A stretch of 10,858 nt of DNA from Nocardioides sp. (GTDB lineage Bacteria; Actinomycetota; Actinomycetes; Propionibacteriales; Nocardioidaceae), in the NCBI GenBank assembly GCA_021166815.1, contig JAJPEO010000066.1, positions 1 through 10,858 of the forward strand, read 5' to 3'. Below, piece by piece: positions 1-9,725 of this stretch; position 1 is the stretch's first letter; each line of letters opens with the position of its first letter. A program made the position numbers and the translations under genes. The notes under the pieces were generated by a model. It did no database searches. It was not told the DNA's origin and saw only the letters and a program-made list of their open reading frames with translations.

Positions 1-30
1 AGACCTGGCGGGCCGTCGTGCGTGCAGTGG

Positions 31-765
31 TCAGCGACCGATGCTGGTGCGACCGTGGGTCGGGCGGGTGCGGTAGGTGTAGCCGAGCTTCACCACGCTG
101 CCGACGTACTGCGCGTCACCGGCGACGAGCATGCGCCAGTACCAGCGGCCGCGACGCGGCGCGGGGAACTTGATGCGGAAGGTGCCCGTGCTGCTGGTGC
201 GCAGCGCGGTGTACTTGCGCCAGCGGCCACCCTGCTTGCGCTGGAAGACGAGCTTCTTGCGCTGGTAGCTGGGCGCGACCTTGCCGGTGACGAGGGTGCC
301 GCGCGGGTTGCGCGTGGTCACCTTGCGCATGACCGCGACCGCCTTCATCGAGGTGCCGGGCAGGAAGCTGTCGTCCCAGGCGCTCTGGGCGGTGTAGCCG
401 TCGAACTGGACGCGGAAGGTGCCGCGCGTGGTCATCCGAAGGTCCTCGTCGAAGAAGAGGTAGCCCGGCGAGCTGTCGATCGCCAGCGTCCGCCACGTGG
501 TGCTGCCGTTGGGGCGGAACTGCAGCCGCGCGATGCTGGCTCCCGGGGTCTCCACGCCGGAGGCGTCGGTGATCTTGCCGGAGACGTAGTAGGGCTGTCC
601 GGCGACGGCGGCGCCGGTGTAGGGCGAGCCCATCCGGTGGATGTCCCAGGTGATGACGGGCGTGAAGGTGAGCCCGTCGGCGTGGGCCGGTGCCGAGACG
701 GCGAGCGGCGCGAAGCCGAGCATGCCGACGCTGACCACGCCGGTGACGAGACGCTTGAGACGCAT
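31..765 (-). CDS. Secreted protein of unknown function with two related beta-rich domains
   Basis: This 244-residue protein belongs to no family I can name. It opens with a Sec-type signal peptide: basic MRLKR, a hydrophobic core at about residues 6-25, and an AHA|D cleavage site near residue 29. The mature part reads as two related beta-rich modules. Module 1 (about 50-135) runs from VSGKI through ARLQFRPNGSTTWRTL to RGTFRVQF. Module 2 (about 150-225) runs from VTGKV through KKLVFQRKQGGRWRKY to TGTFRIKF. The pattern suggests tandem Ig-like folds, as in many exported actinobacterial surface proteins, but this is inference. The C-terminus is basic with no membrane anchor, so release or wall association is likely. 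The ATG at 765-763 is preceded by GGGGG at 775-771 (5-nt spacing), which supports this start. It is divergent from mfd and not part of that operon. The coding call is firm; the function is unknown. Confidence 0.85.
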   Translation of the reverse strand: MRLKRLVTGVVSVGMLGFAPLAVSAPAHADGLTFTPVITWDIHRMGSPYTGAAVAGQPYYVSGKITDASGVETPGASIARLQFRPNGSTTWRTLAIDSSPGYLFFDEDLRMTTRGTFRVQFDGYTAQSAWDDSFLPGTSMKAVAVMRKVTTRNPRGTLVTGKVAPSYQRKKLVFQRKQGGRWRKYTALRTSSTGTFRIKFPAPRRGRWYWRMLVAGDAQYVGSVVKLGYTYRTRPTHGRTSIGR

Positions 766-844
766 GTGTTCCCCCGATTTTCATGAGTGAGACGCCCGTG
801 CCCCCGCGGCGACGGACCTGCCGGGGCCTGCCCCGGTCGGGAGT

Positions 845-874
845 AGTAAACCCTGTGGCTCGCCCCGATGTCAG
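845..874 (-). promoter_or_regulatory. Probable sigma-70-type promoter for the secreted protein
   Basis: On the minus strand, CTGACA (874-869; 5 of 6 matches to TTGACA) is followed after 18 bp by TTTACT (850-845; 4 of 6 matches to TATAAT). The -10 region lies in the most AT-rich patch of the divergent intergenic region. A start near 838 would give a leader of about 70 nt before the ATG at 765. This is a pattern match only. Confidence 0.5.
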
Positions 875-913
875 CACCGGGTCCCTGGGGCGCCCGACGT
901 GTCGGACGAGCGG

Positions 914-943
914 TTCCGGGGCCGCCCGGACGCCTCGTACGAT
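914..943 (+). promoter_or_regulatory. Candidate mfd promoter
   Basis: TACGAT at 938-943 fits the actinobacterial -10 consensus TANNNT. The -35 is poor: TTCCGG at 914-919 with an 18-bp spacer. Transcription would start near 950 and leave a leader of about 55 nt that carries the GAAAGG ribosome-binding site at 994-999. The rest of the 766-1005 intergenic region shows nothing else I can support. Confidence 0.4.
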
Positions 944-1005
944 GGGCGTCGAACCCCCGTACCTCCCTGGTCGGGGGCCGCTCTGCGTGCCCCGAAAGGC
1001 TCCTC

Positions 1006-4000
1006 GTGACCAGCTCCGCCCCGGCCGCCCGTCCCACGCCCAACCCCGCGCTCCACCGGGTCAGCTCCCGGCTCCGCTCCGGGGCCGTCCTGCGCGGCGT
1101 GCTCGAGGAGGCCGGCGTCGTGCAGGCGCTCGACGTGACCGGACCCGCCGCGGTGCGACCCTTCGTCGTCCACGGCCTGGTCGAGCGGGGCCGCACGGTG
1201 CTGGTCGTCACCGCCACCTCGCGCGAGGCCGAGGACCTCGTCGAGGAGCTGGGCGACCTCGTCGACCCCGACACGGTCGGCTACTTCCCGAGCTGGGAGA
1301 CGTTGCCGCACGAGCGCCTGAGCCCGCGCAGCGACACCGTGGGCAAGCGGCTCGCGGTGCTGCGGCGCTTGCGGCACCCGGGCGACGCCGCCGAGAACGG
1401 CCCGCTCCAGGTCGTGGTGGCCCCCATCCGCAGCGTGCTGCAGCCGCAGGTCGCCGGGCTGGCCGACCTCGTGCCGGTCGAGCTCACCACCGGGGGCACG
1501 GCGGTGCTCGAGGACGTGGTGGCCGGTCTCGCGGGCGCCGCGTACACGCGCGTCGACATGGTCGAGAAGCGTGGCGAGTTCGCCGTGCGCGGCGGGATCA
1601 TCGACGTCTTCGCACCCACCGAGGAGCACCCGCTGCGCGTGGAGTTCTGGGGCGACGAGGTCGAGGAGATCCGCTCCTTCGCCGTCGCCGACCAGCGGAC
1701 CCTGGAGAAGGTCGACCGGCTCTGGGCCCCGCCGTGCCGCGAGCTGCTGCTGACCGACGACGTACGCCGCCGCGCGGCCGAGCTGGGCCGGCAGCACCCG
1801 GCGCTGCTGGAGCTCACCGACAAGATCGCCGCCGGCATCGCCGTCGAGGGGATGGAGTCGCTCGCCCCGGTGCTGGTCGACGAGATGGAGCTGCTGGTCG
1901 ACCTGATGCCGGCCGACACCACCGTGCTGGTCCTCGACCCCGAGCGGGCCCGGACGCGCGCCCACGACCTCGTCGCCACCAGCGAGGAGTTCCTGGGCGC
2001 CTCCTGGGCGGCGGCGGCCGGTGGGGGGACCGCACCCATCGACCTGGGTGCGGCGTCGTACCGCGAGGTCGCCGACGTGCGCCAGCACGCCCTGGGCCTG
2101 GGTCACGCCTGGTGGTCGATCAGCCCCTTCGGCATCGACACCGCCGACCTCCCGGCGCTCGCCACGGACGCCGCCCTCGACGGGGTCCCGAGCCACACGC
2201 TGCCGGCCCAGCCGGCCGACGCCTACCGCGGGGACCTCGCGAAGGCGGTCGACGACATCCGCGGGTGGCTCGGCCAGGGCCACGAGGTCACCGTCGTCCA
2301 CTCCGGCAAGGGCCCTGCCGAGCGGTTCGTGGAGGAGCTTGCCGAGAACGACGTCGCCGCCGGCCTCGACGCGACCGCCGAGCACGTGGTGTCCGTGACG
2401 ACCGGCCACCTCGCCCACGGCATCGTCGACACCGGCGCCGGGGTCGTCCTCCTCACCGGTGACGACCTCTCGGGCCAGAAGTCCTCCACCCGCGACATGC
2501 GCCGGATGCCCGCGCGCCGCAAGCGGCAGATCGACCCGCTGGAGCTGAAGGCCGGCGACTACGTCGTCCACGAGCAGCACGGCGTCGGCCGCTTCGTGGA
2601 GATGAAGCAGCGCGAGATCAGCGGTGCCACGCGGGAGTACCTCGTGCTGGAGTACGGGCCCTCCAAGCGCGGTGGCCCCAACGACATGCTCTACGTCCCC
2701 GCCGACAGCCTCGACCAGGTCACGCGCTACGTCGGAGGCGAGCAGCCCAGCCTCGACCGCCTCGGCGGCGGCGACTGGACCAAGCGCAAGAACAGGGCGC
2801 GGCGAGCCGTCCGCGAGATCGCCGCGGAGCTGATCAAGCTCTACGCCGCGCGCCAGGCCACGAAGGGACACGCGTACGGTCCCGACACCCCGTGGCAGCG
2901 CGAGCTCGAGGACGCGTTCCCCTTCCAGGAGACCGTCGACCAGCTCTCGACGGTCGACGAGGTGAAGGCCGACATGCGCAGCACCGTGCCGATGGACCGG
3001 CTCGTCTGCGGCGACGTGGGCTACGGCAAGACCGAGATCGCCGTGCGCGCTGCGTTCAAGGCCGTCCAGGACGGCAAGCAGGTCGCCGTGCTGGTGCCGA
3101 CCACCCTGCTGGTCACCCAGCACATGTCGACCTTCAGCGAGCGGATGGCGGGCTTCCCGGTGGTGGTGAAGGGCCTCTCGCGCTTCCAGACCGAGAAGGA
3201 GGCCAAGGAGGTCATCGCGGGCCTGGCGGACGGATCGGTCGACATCGTGGTCGGCACCCACCGGCTGCTCAACCCCGACATCCGCGTCAAGGACCTCGGG
3301 CTGATCATCGTCGACGAGGAGCAGCGCTTCGGCGTCGAGCACAAGGAGCAGATGAAGCGGATGCGCACCTCCGTCGACGTGCTCTCGATGAGCGCGACGC
3401 CGATCCCGCGCACGCTGGAGATGGCCGTCACGGGCATCCGCGAGATGTCGACGATCACGACGCCGCCGGAGGAGCGGCACCCGGTGCTGACCTACGTGGG
3501 CGCGTACGAGGACCGCCAGGTCATCGCGGCCGTCCGCCGTGAGCTGCTGCGCGAGGGCCAGGTCTTCTACATCCACAACCGGGTCCAGTCGATCGAGAAG
3601 GCGGCCGCGCGGATCCGCGAGCTCGTGCCCGAGGCCCGGGTGGCCACCGCCCACGGCCAGATGGGCGAGCACCAGCTCGAGCAGGTGATGCTCGACTTCT
3701 GGGAGAAGCGCTTCGACGTGCTGGTGTGCACCACCATCGTGGAGAGCGGCCTCGACGTCTCCAACGCCAACACGATGATCATCGAGCGCGCCGACACCCT
3801 CGGCCTGTCCCAGCTCCACCAGCTGCGCGGGCGCGTGGGCCGGTCGCGGGAGCGGGCGTACGCGTACTTCCTCTACCCGGCCGAGAAGCCGCTGACCGAG
3901 ACCGCCCACGAGCGCCTGGCGACGCTGGCGCAGCACTCCGACCTCGGCGGCGGCATGGCGATCGCCATGAAGGACCTCGAGATCCGCGGCGCGGGCAACC

Positions 4001-4617
4001 TGCTCGGCGGGGAGCAGTCGGGCCACATCGCCGACGTGGGCTTCGACCTCTACGTGCGCCTGGTGGGGGAGGCGGTGGCCGACTTCAAGGGCACCGCCGA
4101 CGAGGAGCTGCAGGACGTGCGCATCGAGCTGCCCGTCGACGCCCACCTGCCGCACGACTACATCCCCAGCGAGCGGCTGCGGCTGGAGGTCTACAAGCGG
4201 CTGGCCGAGGTGCGCGTGGACGGCGACATCGACGAGATCCGCGAGGAGCTCCTCGACCGGTACGGCAACCCGCCGGTCGAGGTGGAGTCGCTCCTCTTCG
4301 TCGCGCGCTTCCGCGCCCGGGCCCGCCAGGCCGGGGTCGGCGAGGTCACCGTGGCCGGCAAGTACGTCCGCTTCGCACCGGTCGACCTGCCCGACTCCCG
4401 CGTCGTCCGCCTGCAGCGCGTCTATCCGAAGAGCCTGGTCAAGGCCCCCGTCAGTACGATTCTGGTGCCGCGGCCGCAGACGGCGGTCGTGGGCGGAAAG
4501 CCGCTGTCGGGTGTCGCGCTGCTTGAATGGGCACGCGGTGTCATCGACACGGTGATCGACCCGGACGGCGCAGCATCGCAACCTGCAGCCCCCAACCAAG
4601 GAGTGACTCGTGAATAA
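1006..4617 (+). CDS. mfd: Transcription-repair coupling factor Mfd
   Basis: Mfd is an ATP-driven translocase that displaces RNA polymerase stalled at DNA damage and hands the lesion to UvrA. Several landmarks are visible in its 1203 residues. The UvrB-homology region (about 30-370) includes FPSWETLPHERLSP and RGGIIDVFAPT. The CarD-like RNAP-interaction domain starts near 513 with KAGDYVVHEQHGVGRF. Walker A is GDVGYGKTE with Lys675, and motif II is DEEQ at 770-773. SATPIPRTLEMA is motif III, and QLRGRVGRS (939-947) is motif VI. DLEIRGAGNLLGGEQ (990 onward) belongs to the translocation region shared with RecG. The C-terminal TRCF domain covers about 1038-1130. The length matches actinobacterial Mfd. 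I start at GTG 1006, which has GAAAGG at 994-999. The frame stays open to an ATG at 868, but the extra 46 residues are low-complexity and would absorb the promoter. The 3' end overlaps the next gene by 8 nt. Confidence 0.97.
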   Translation: MTSSAPAARPTPNPALHRVSSRLRSGAVLRGVLEEAGVVQALDVTGPAAVRPFVVHGLVERGRTVLVVTATSREAEDLVEELGDLVDPDTVGYFPSWETLPHERLSPRSDTVGKRLAVLRRLRHPGDAAENGPLQVVVAPIRSVLQPQVAGLADLVPVELTTGGTAVLEDVVAGLAGAAYTRVDMVEKRGEFAVRGGIIDVFAPTEEHPLRVEFWGDEVEEIRSFAVADQRTLEKVDRLWAPPCRELLLTDDVRRRAAELGRQHPALLELTDKIAAGIAVEGMESLAPVLVDEMELLVDLMPADTTVLVLDPERARTRAHDLVATSEEFLGASWAAAAGGGTAPIDLGAASYREVADVRQHALGLGHAWWSISPFGIDTADLPALATDAALDGVPSHTLPAQPADAYRGDLAKAVDDIRGWLGQGHEVTVVHSGKGPAERFVEELAENDVAAGLDATAEHVVSVTTGHLAHGIVDTGAGVVLLTGDDLSGQKSSTRDMRRMPARRKRQIDPLELKAGDYVVHEQHGVGRFVEMKQREISGATREYLVLEYGPSKRGGPNDMLYVPADSLDQVTRYVGGEQPSLDRLGGGDWTKRKNRARRAVREIAAELIKLYAARQATKGHAYGPDTPWQRELEDAFPFQETVDQLSTVDEVKADMRSTVPMDRLVCGDVGYGKTEIAVRAAFKAVQDGKQVAVLVPTTLLVTQHMSTFSERMAGFPVVVKGLSRFQTEKEAKEVIAGLADGSVDIVVGTHRLLNPDIRVKDLGLIIVDEEQRFGVEHKEQMKRMRTSVDVLSMSATPIPRTLEMAVTGIREMSTITTPPEERHPVLTYVGAYEDRQVIAAVRRELLREGQVFYIHNRVQSIEKAAARIRELVPEARVATAHGQMGEHQLEQVMLDFWEKRFDVLVCTTIVESGLDVSNANTMIIERADTLGLSQLHQLRGRVGRSRERAYAYFLYPAEKPLTETAHERLATLAQHSDLGGGMAIAMKDLEIRGAGNLLGGEQSGHIADVGFDLYVRLVGEAVADFKGTADEELQDVRIELPVDAHLPHDYIPSERLRLEVYKRLAEVRVDGDIDEIREELLDRYGNPPVEVESLLFVARFRARARQAGVGEVTVAGKYVRFAPVDLPDSRVVRLQRVYPKSLVKAPVSTILVPRPQTAVVGGKPLSGVALLEWARGVIDTVIDPDGAASQPAAPNQGVTRE

Positions 4618-5287
4618 GCGGCTGATGTCGGCCAGCGCGATCGTGGCGGCCGGCCTGGTGCTCAGCGCCTGCGGCAACCTCACCCCCGGGGTGGCCGCTC
4701 AGGTCGGTGACGAGACGATCTCGACCCAGCGCGTCGACGCGGTGGCGACCAGCTACTGCACCGCGCTGAGCGACCAGCTCGAGGCGCAGGGCACCGTGGT
4801 CCCGATGAGCTTCGTGAAGCGCTCCGCGGTCTACTCCCTCACCCTGCGCTCGATGGCCGACCAGATCGCCGAGGAGTTCGGCGTCACCCCCGGCTCCACC
4901 TACCGCCACGCGCTGGCCCAGCAGGAGGTCCAGGCCAGGAGCGTGCCCGAGGAGGCGCGCGCCGACTTCCTCGAGGTGTCGACCGCCAACGCGTACGCCT
5001 CGGACGTCCTCGACCAGGTCGGCCGCATCAAGCTCGCCGCCGCCGGGGTCGCCAACCCCACGCTGGAGCAGATCGGCGAGGCCGGCATGGACGTGTTCCG
5101 GGTGTGGCCCGACATCAACGGTCTCGAGTTCGACCCGCGCTACGGCCTGGAGCACCGCGACGGTGAGGTCGAGCCGGTGGACACCAACACGTCGGTGGCC
5201 GTGAGCGAGCAGGCGCTGCGGGGCCTCGACGAGGAGCCCACCCCGGCCTACGTCGCCTCGCTCCCGGCCACGCAGCGCTGCGGCTGA
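4610..5287 (+). CDS. Lipoprotein resembling the SurA N-terminal domain (chaperone-like, no PPIase domain)
   Basis: This 225-residue protein is exported and lipid-anchored. A short basic start (MNKR), a hydrophobic stretch and the lipobox LSAC put the lipidated cysteine at residue 21. The segment just after it, VAAQVGDETISTQRVDAVATSYC, resembles the opening of SurA/PrsA-type periplasmic foldases, and the helical middle fits the SurA N-terminal chaperone fold. The tail holds LEFDPRYG, recalling the N-PRYG motif that ends this actinobacterial lipoprotein family. There is no parvulin domain, so a holdase role outside the membrane is more likely than isomerase activity; this is inference. Cys50 and Cys224 could form a disulfide. 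The GTG start at 4610 is set by AAGGAG at 4598-4603 (6-nt spacing). It lies inside the mfd stop (GTGAATAA, 8-nt overlap), which implies translational coupling. mazG follows after 13 nt. Confidence 0.85.
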   Translation: MNKRLMSASAIVAAGLVLSACGNLTPGVAAQVGDETISTQRVDAVATSYCTALSDQLEAQGTVVPMSFVKRSAVYSLTLRSMADQIAEEFGVTPGSTYRHALAQQEVQARSVPEEARADFLEVSTANAYASDVLDQVGRIKLAAAGVANPTLEQIGEAGMDVFRVWPDINGLEFDPRYGLEHRDGEVEPVDTNTSVAVSEQALRGLDEEPTPAYVASLPATQRCG

Positions 5288-5300
5288 CCGGCAGGCCACC

Positions 5301-5929
5301 GTGCCGGCCGACCCGGTCCTGGAGTTCGCGGCGGTGATGCGCCGCCTGCGGGCCGAGTGCCCGTGGAAGGCGGCGCAGACCCACCGGTCGCTGGCGCGCT
5401 ACCTGCTCGAGGAGACCCACGAGACCCTCGAGGCCCTCGACACCGGCGACGTCGCGCTGCTGCGCGAGGAGCTCGGTGACCTCCTGCTGCAGGTCTTCCT
5501 GCACGCCGCGATCGCGGAGGAGAGCGGCGAGTTCACCCTCGACGACGTCGCCCGCGACGTCACCGCCAAGATGATCCGGCGCAACCCGCACGTCTTCGGG
5601 GACGACGAGCACGCGGGCCTGACGCCCGAGCAGGTCAACGAGGAGTGGGAGCGCCGCAAGGCCGTGGAGAAGGCGTCGCGGTCCTCGGTGCTCGACGGGC
5701 TGCCCCCCGGCCTGCCTGCCCTGCTGCTGGCCGACAAGGTGCTCGACCGGCTCGAGCGTGCCGGGACGACCGAGCCGGCCCAGCAGGCGCCCGCCCAGGG
5801 CGTGCCCGACGACCTGGGGGAGCAGCTGCTCGCCCTCGTGGCCCGCGCCCGCGCGGACGGCGAGGACCCGGAACAGGCACTGCGCGAGGCAGTGCGCCGC
5901 CGGGTCGCCGCGGCCGAGCGCGACCGAGG

Positions 5930-5933
<4 letters not shown>
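5301..5933 (+). CDS. mazG: MazG-type nucleoside triphosphate pyrophosphohydrolase
   Basis: MazG hydrolyses NTPs and dNTPs, including damaged ones, to the monophosphate and pyrophosphate, limiting misincorporation. The N-terminal domain (about 8-105) is complete. It has CPWKAAQTH (20-28), the metal-binding EETHE (37-41), EELGD (56-60), and the closing RRNPHVF (93-99). After GLPALLLADKV (137-147) the second MazG domain is reduced: LGEQLLALVARAR and EQALREAVRRR align with the end of the E. coli C-terminal domain, but its EExxE half is missing. At 210 residues the protein is shorter than E. coli MazG (263). The usual CPWD is CPWK here. GTG 5301 is 13 nt after the lipoprotein stop; only a weak GGCAGG precedes it. 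An internal GTG near 5334 is possible but would trim the first helix. The gene probably belongs to the mfd transcription unit. Its TAG stop overlaps the permease stop. Confidence 0.92.
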
Positions 5934-8508
<2,575 letters not shown>

Positions 8509-8514
8509 GACAGG

Positions 8515-8520
8515 CACACT
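8515..8520 (+). promoter_or_regulatory. Weak candidate -10 box before the ftsB-like gene
   Basis: CACACT keeps the two most conserved -10 positions (A2 and T6) and sits 7 nt before the ATG at 8528. That is the same spacing as the eno -10. The best -35 nearby (TCGATT at 8493-8498) is weak. No good ribosome-binding site precedes this ATG, so either a leaderless transcript or read-through from eno must serve it. Confidence 0.25.
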
Positions 8521-8527
8521 GGACCGC

Positions 8528-9160
8528 ATGCCTGCCCGTCGACCCGGATCCCGCGACGCCGGGTCGCGGGGACCCGTCTCGCGGGGCGGTCCCGGTCGTA
8601 CGAGGCCGGCGGCGCGAGGACCCCGTTCCCGCGCCGCCGGTCCCGACACCGGCACCCAGCGCGCCGTGCCCGCCTCGGCGACCGCACGGCCGGGCGTACG
8701 CCCCCGCAGCACCCGCTTCACCGGGCGGGCGGCCATCCTCGTGCTCGTCCTGGCCGTGCTGACCGTGTCCTACGCGTCGTCGCTGCGGGCCTACCTCCAG
8801 CAACGCTCGCACATCGAGGACCTCAAGAGCCAGATCGCCGAACGCCAGGCGAGCATCAATGCCCTGGAGCGTGAGAAGCGGCGCTGGGAGGACCCGGCGT
8901 ACGTCCGGGCCCAGGCGCGCGAGCGCTTCGGCTACCTCCTGCCGGGGGAGACCGGCTTCGAGGTGATCGGCCCCGACGGCAGGCCGCTGGAGCCCCAGGC
9001 CACGCTCAGTGACGTCGAGGACGTGATCAAGGAGATGCCCACGCCGTGGTGGACCAGCGCCTGGGACTCGATGGAGCTCGCCGGCAACCCGCCGCCGCCG
9101 CGCGAGGAGCCGGCCGACCTGGTCGACGGCACGAAGGCGGACGGAGCGACGCGTGAGTGA
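8528..9160 (+). CDS. ftsB: FtsB/DivIC-type septum formation initiator protein
   Basis: This is a bitopic membrane protein of the FtsB/DivIC family, which joins FtsQ and FtsL in the divisome and helps activate septal peptidoglycan synthesis. Its 210 residues fall into four parts. Residues 1-62 are a disordered cytoplasmic tail rich in Arg, Gly, Pro and Ser. Residues 67-86 are a single transmembrane helix (RAAILVLVLAVLTVSYASS). Residues 88-120 are an extracytoplasmic coiled coil (IEDLKSQIAERQASINALEREKRRW). The conserved W-x-DP-x-YV segment follows, then RERFGYLLPGE (131-141) and an acidic, Pro-rich tail. It corresponds in position and type to M. tuberculosis Rv1024. The frame is open upstream to 8390, but that part overlaps eno, so ATG 8528 is chosen. 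The stop overlaps the DUF501 start by 8 nt (GTGAGTGA). The tail is longer than in E. coli FtsB (about 103 residues). Confidence 0.9.
   Translation: MPARRPGSRDAGSRGPVSRGGPGRTRPAARGPRSRAAGPDTGTQRAVPASATARPGVRPRSTRFTGRAAILVLVLAVLTVSYASSLRAYLQQRSHIEDLKSQIAERQASINALEREKRRWEDPAYVRAQARERFGYLLPGETGFEVIGPDGRPLEPQATLSDVEDVIKEMPTPWWTSAWDSMELAGNPPPPREEPADLVDGTKADGATRE
8541..8575 (+). repeat. Nested, mutually exclusive inverted repeats at the start of the ftsB-like gene
   Basis: Three short stems share bases here. GACCCGG (8541-8547) pairs with CCGGGTC (8559-8565). CCCGCGAC (8550-8557) pairs with GTCGCGGG (8563-8570) across a 5-nt loop. GGGTC (8561-8565) pairs with GACCC (8571-8575). All lie in codons 5-16 of the gene and encode part of its Arg/Gly/Ser-rich tail. 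No T-run follows, so it is not an ordinary terminator. Confidence 0.5.
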
Positions 9161-9686
9161 GCAGACCCTGAGCGAGCCGTCCGGGATCGAGCCGGCAGAC
9201 GAGGCGGCGATCCACGCCCAGCTGGGGCGGCCGCCACGTGGCATCCACGGCCTCGGCCACCGCTGCCCGTGCGGCAACCCCGACGTGGTGGCGACCCAGC
9301 CGCGCCTGCCCAACGGCACGCCGTTCCCCACGACCTACTACCTCACCTGCCCGCGCGCTGCCTCGCTGATCGGCACCCTCGAGGGGTCCGGGCTGATGAA
9401 GGAGATGCAGGCACGGCTGGGCGAGGATCCTGACCTGGCCGCGGCCTACCGCGCCGCCCACGAGGCCTACCTGCGTGACCGGGCCGAGATCGGTGCGGCT
9501 GCAGGGCTCGACGTGCCGGAGATCGACGGGATCAGCGCCGGCGGCATGCCCGACCGCGTCAAGTGCCTGCACGTCCTGGCCGGCCACTCGCTGGCAGCCG
9601 GGCGAGGCGTGAACCCACTGGGGGACGAGGTCCTCGACCTGCTCGGGGAGTGGTGGGCCGCAGGGCCGTGCGTCCCGCGGGACTGA
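9153..9686 (+). CDS. DUF501 family protein
   Basis: This is a 177-residue cytoplasmic protein of the DUF501 family, equivalent in position to M. tuberculosis Rv1025; its function is not known. The features that place it are RCPCGNPDVV (37-46), PFPTTYYLTCPRAA (57-70), and the strongly patterned GGMPDRVKCLHVLAGHSLAAGRGVNPLGDEVL (130-161). Cys38, Cys40, Cys66, Cys138, His140 and His145 are candidates for a metal-binding site, though this is inference. There is no signal peptide or membrane segment. The GTG start at 9153 has GGAG at 9143-9146 (6-nt spacing) and overlaps the ftsB-like stop by 8 nt, so translation is probably coupled. The family's usual place between a septum protein and ppx suggests a link to growth or the envelope, but nothing in the sequence proves it. 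Confidence 0.9.
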   Translation: MSEQTLSEPSGIEPADEAAIHAQLGRPPRGIHGLGHRCPCGNPDVVATQPRLPNGTPFPTTYYLTCPRAASLIGTLEGSGLMKEMQARLGEDPDLAAAYRAAHEAYLRDRAEIGAAAGLDVPEIDGISAGGMPDRVKCLHVLAGHSLAAGRGVNPLGDEVLDLLGEWWAAGPCVPRD

Positions 9687-9713
9687 TCGCCCACGCCGCC
9701 GGCCGCCGTGCGC

Positions 9714-9719
9714 CACAAT
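9714..9719 (+). promoter_or_regulatory. Weak candidate -10 box before ppx
   Basis: CACAAT lies 6 nt before the ATG at 9726, in a 39-nt gap with no Shine-Dalgarno match and no good -35. The bases between it and the ATG (TGAGCCC) nearly repeat those before eno (TGAGCCCC). A leaderless start is plausible but unproven. Confidence 0.3.
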
Positions 9720-9725
9720 GAGCCC

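Noticed and set aside
868..1005. Longer mfd with a start at ATG 868
   Set aside because: The extra 46 residues do not resemble Mfd, the candidate -10 at 938-943 would fall inside them, and GTG 1006 has a good GAAAGG.
783..2462. Open frame of 559 codons on the plus strand overlapping mfd
   Set aside because: The product is almost entirely Arg, Gly, Pro and Ala, typical of an out-of-frame reading of a GC-rich gene.
871..4683. Open frame of 1270 codons on the minus strand across the whole of mfd
   Set aside because: In DNA this GC-rich, the antisense frame aligned to a real gene rarely meets a stop. The translation is His/Asp/Val/Leu-rich low complexity with no domain, and mfd is unambiguous.
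5288..5300. Terminator between the lipoprotein and mazG
   Set aside because: Only 13 nt with no stable hairpin and no T-run; co-transcription is more likely.
9708..9725. GTG start for ppx six codons upstream
   Set aside because: It would overlap the -10-like CACAAT and add residues before the phosphate loop that the family lacks. It cannot be fully excluded without 5'-end data.
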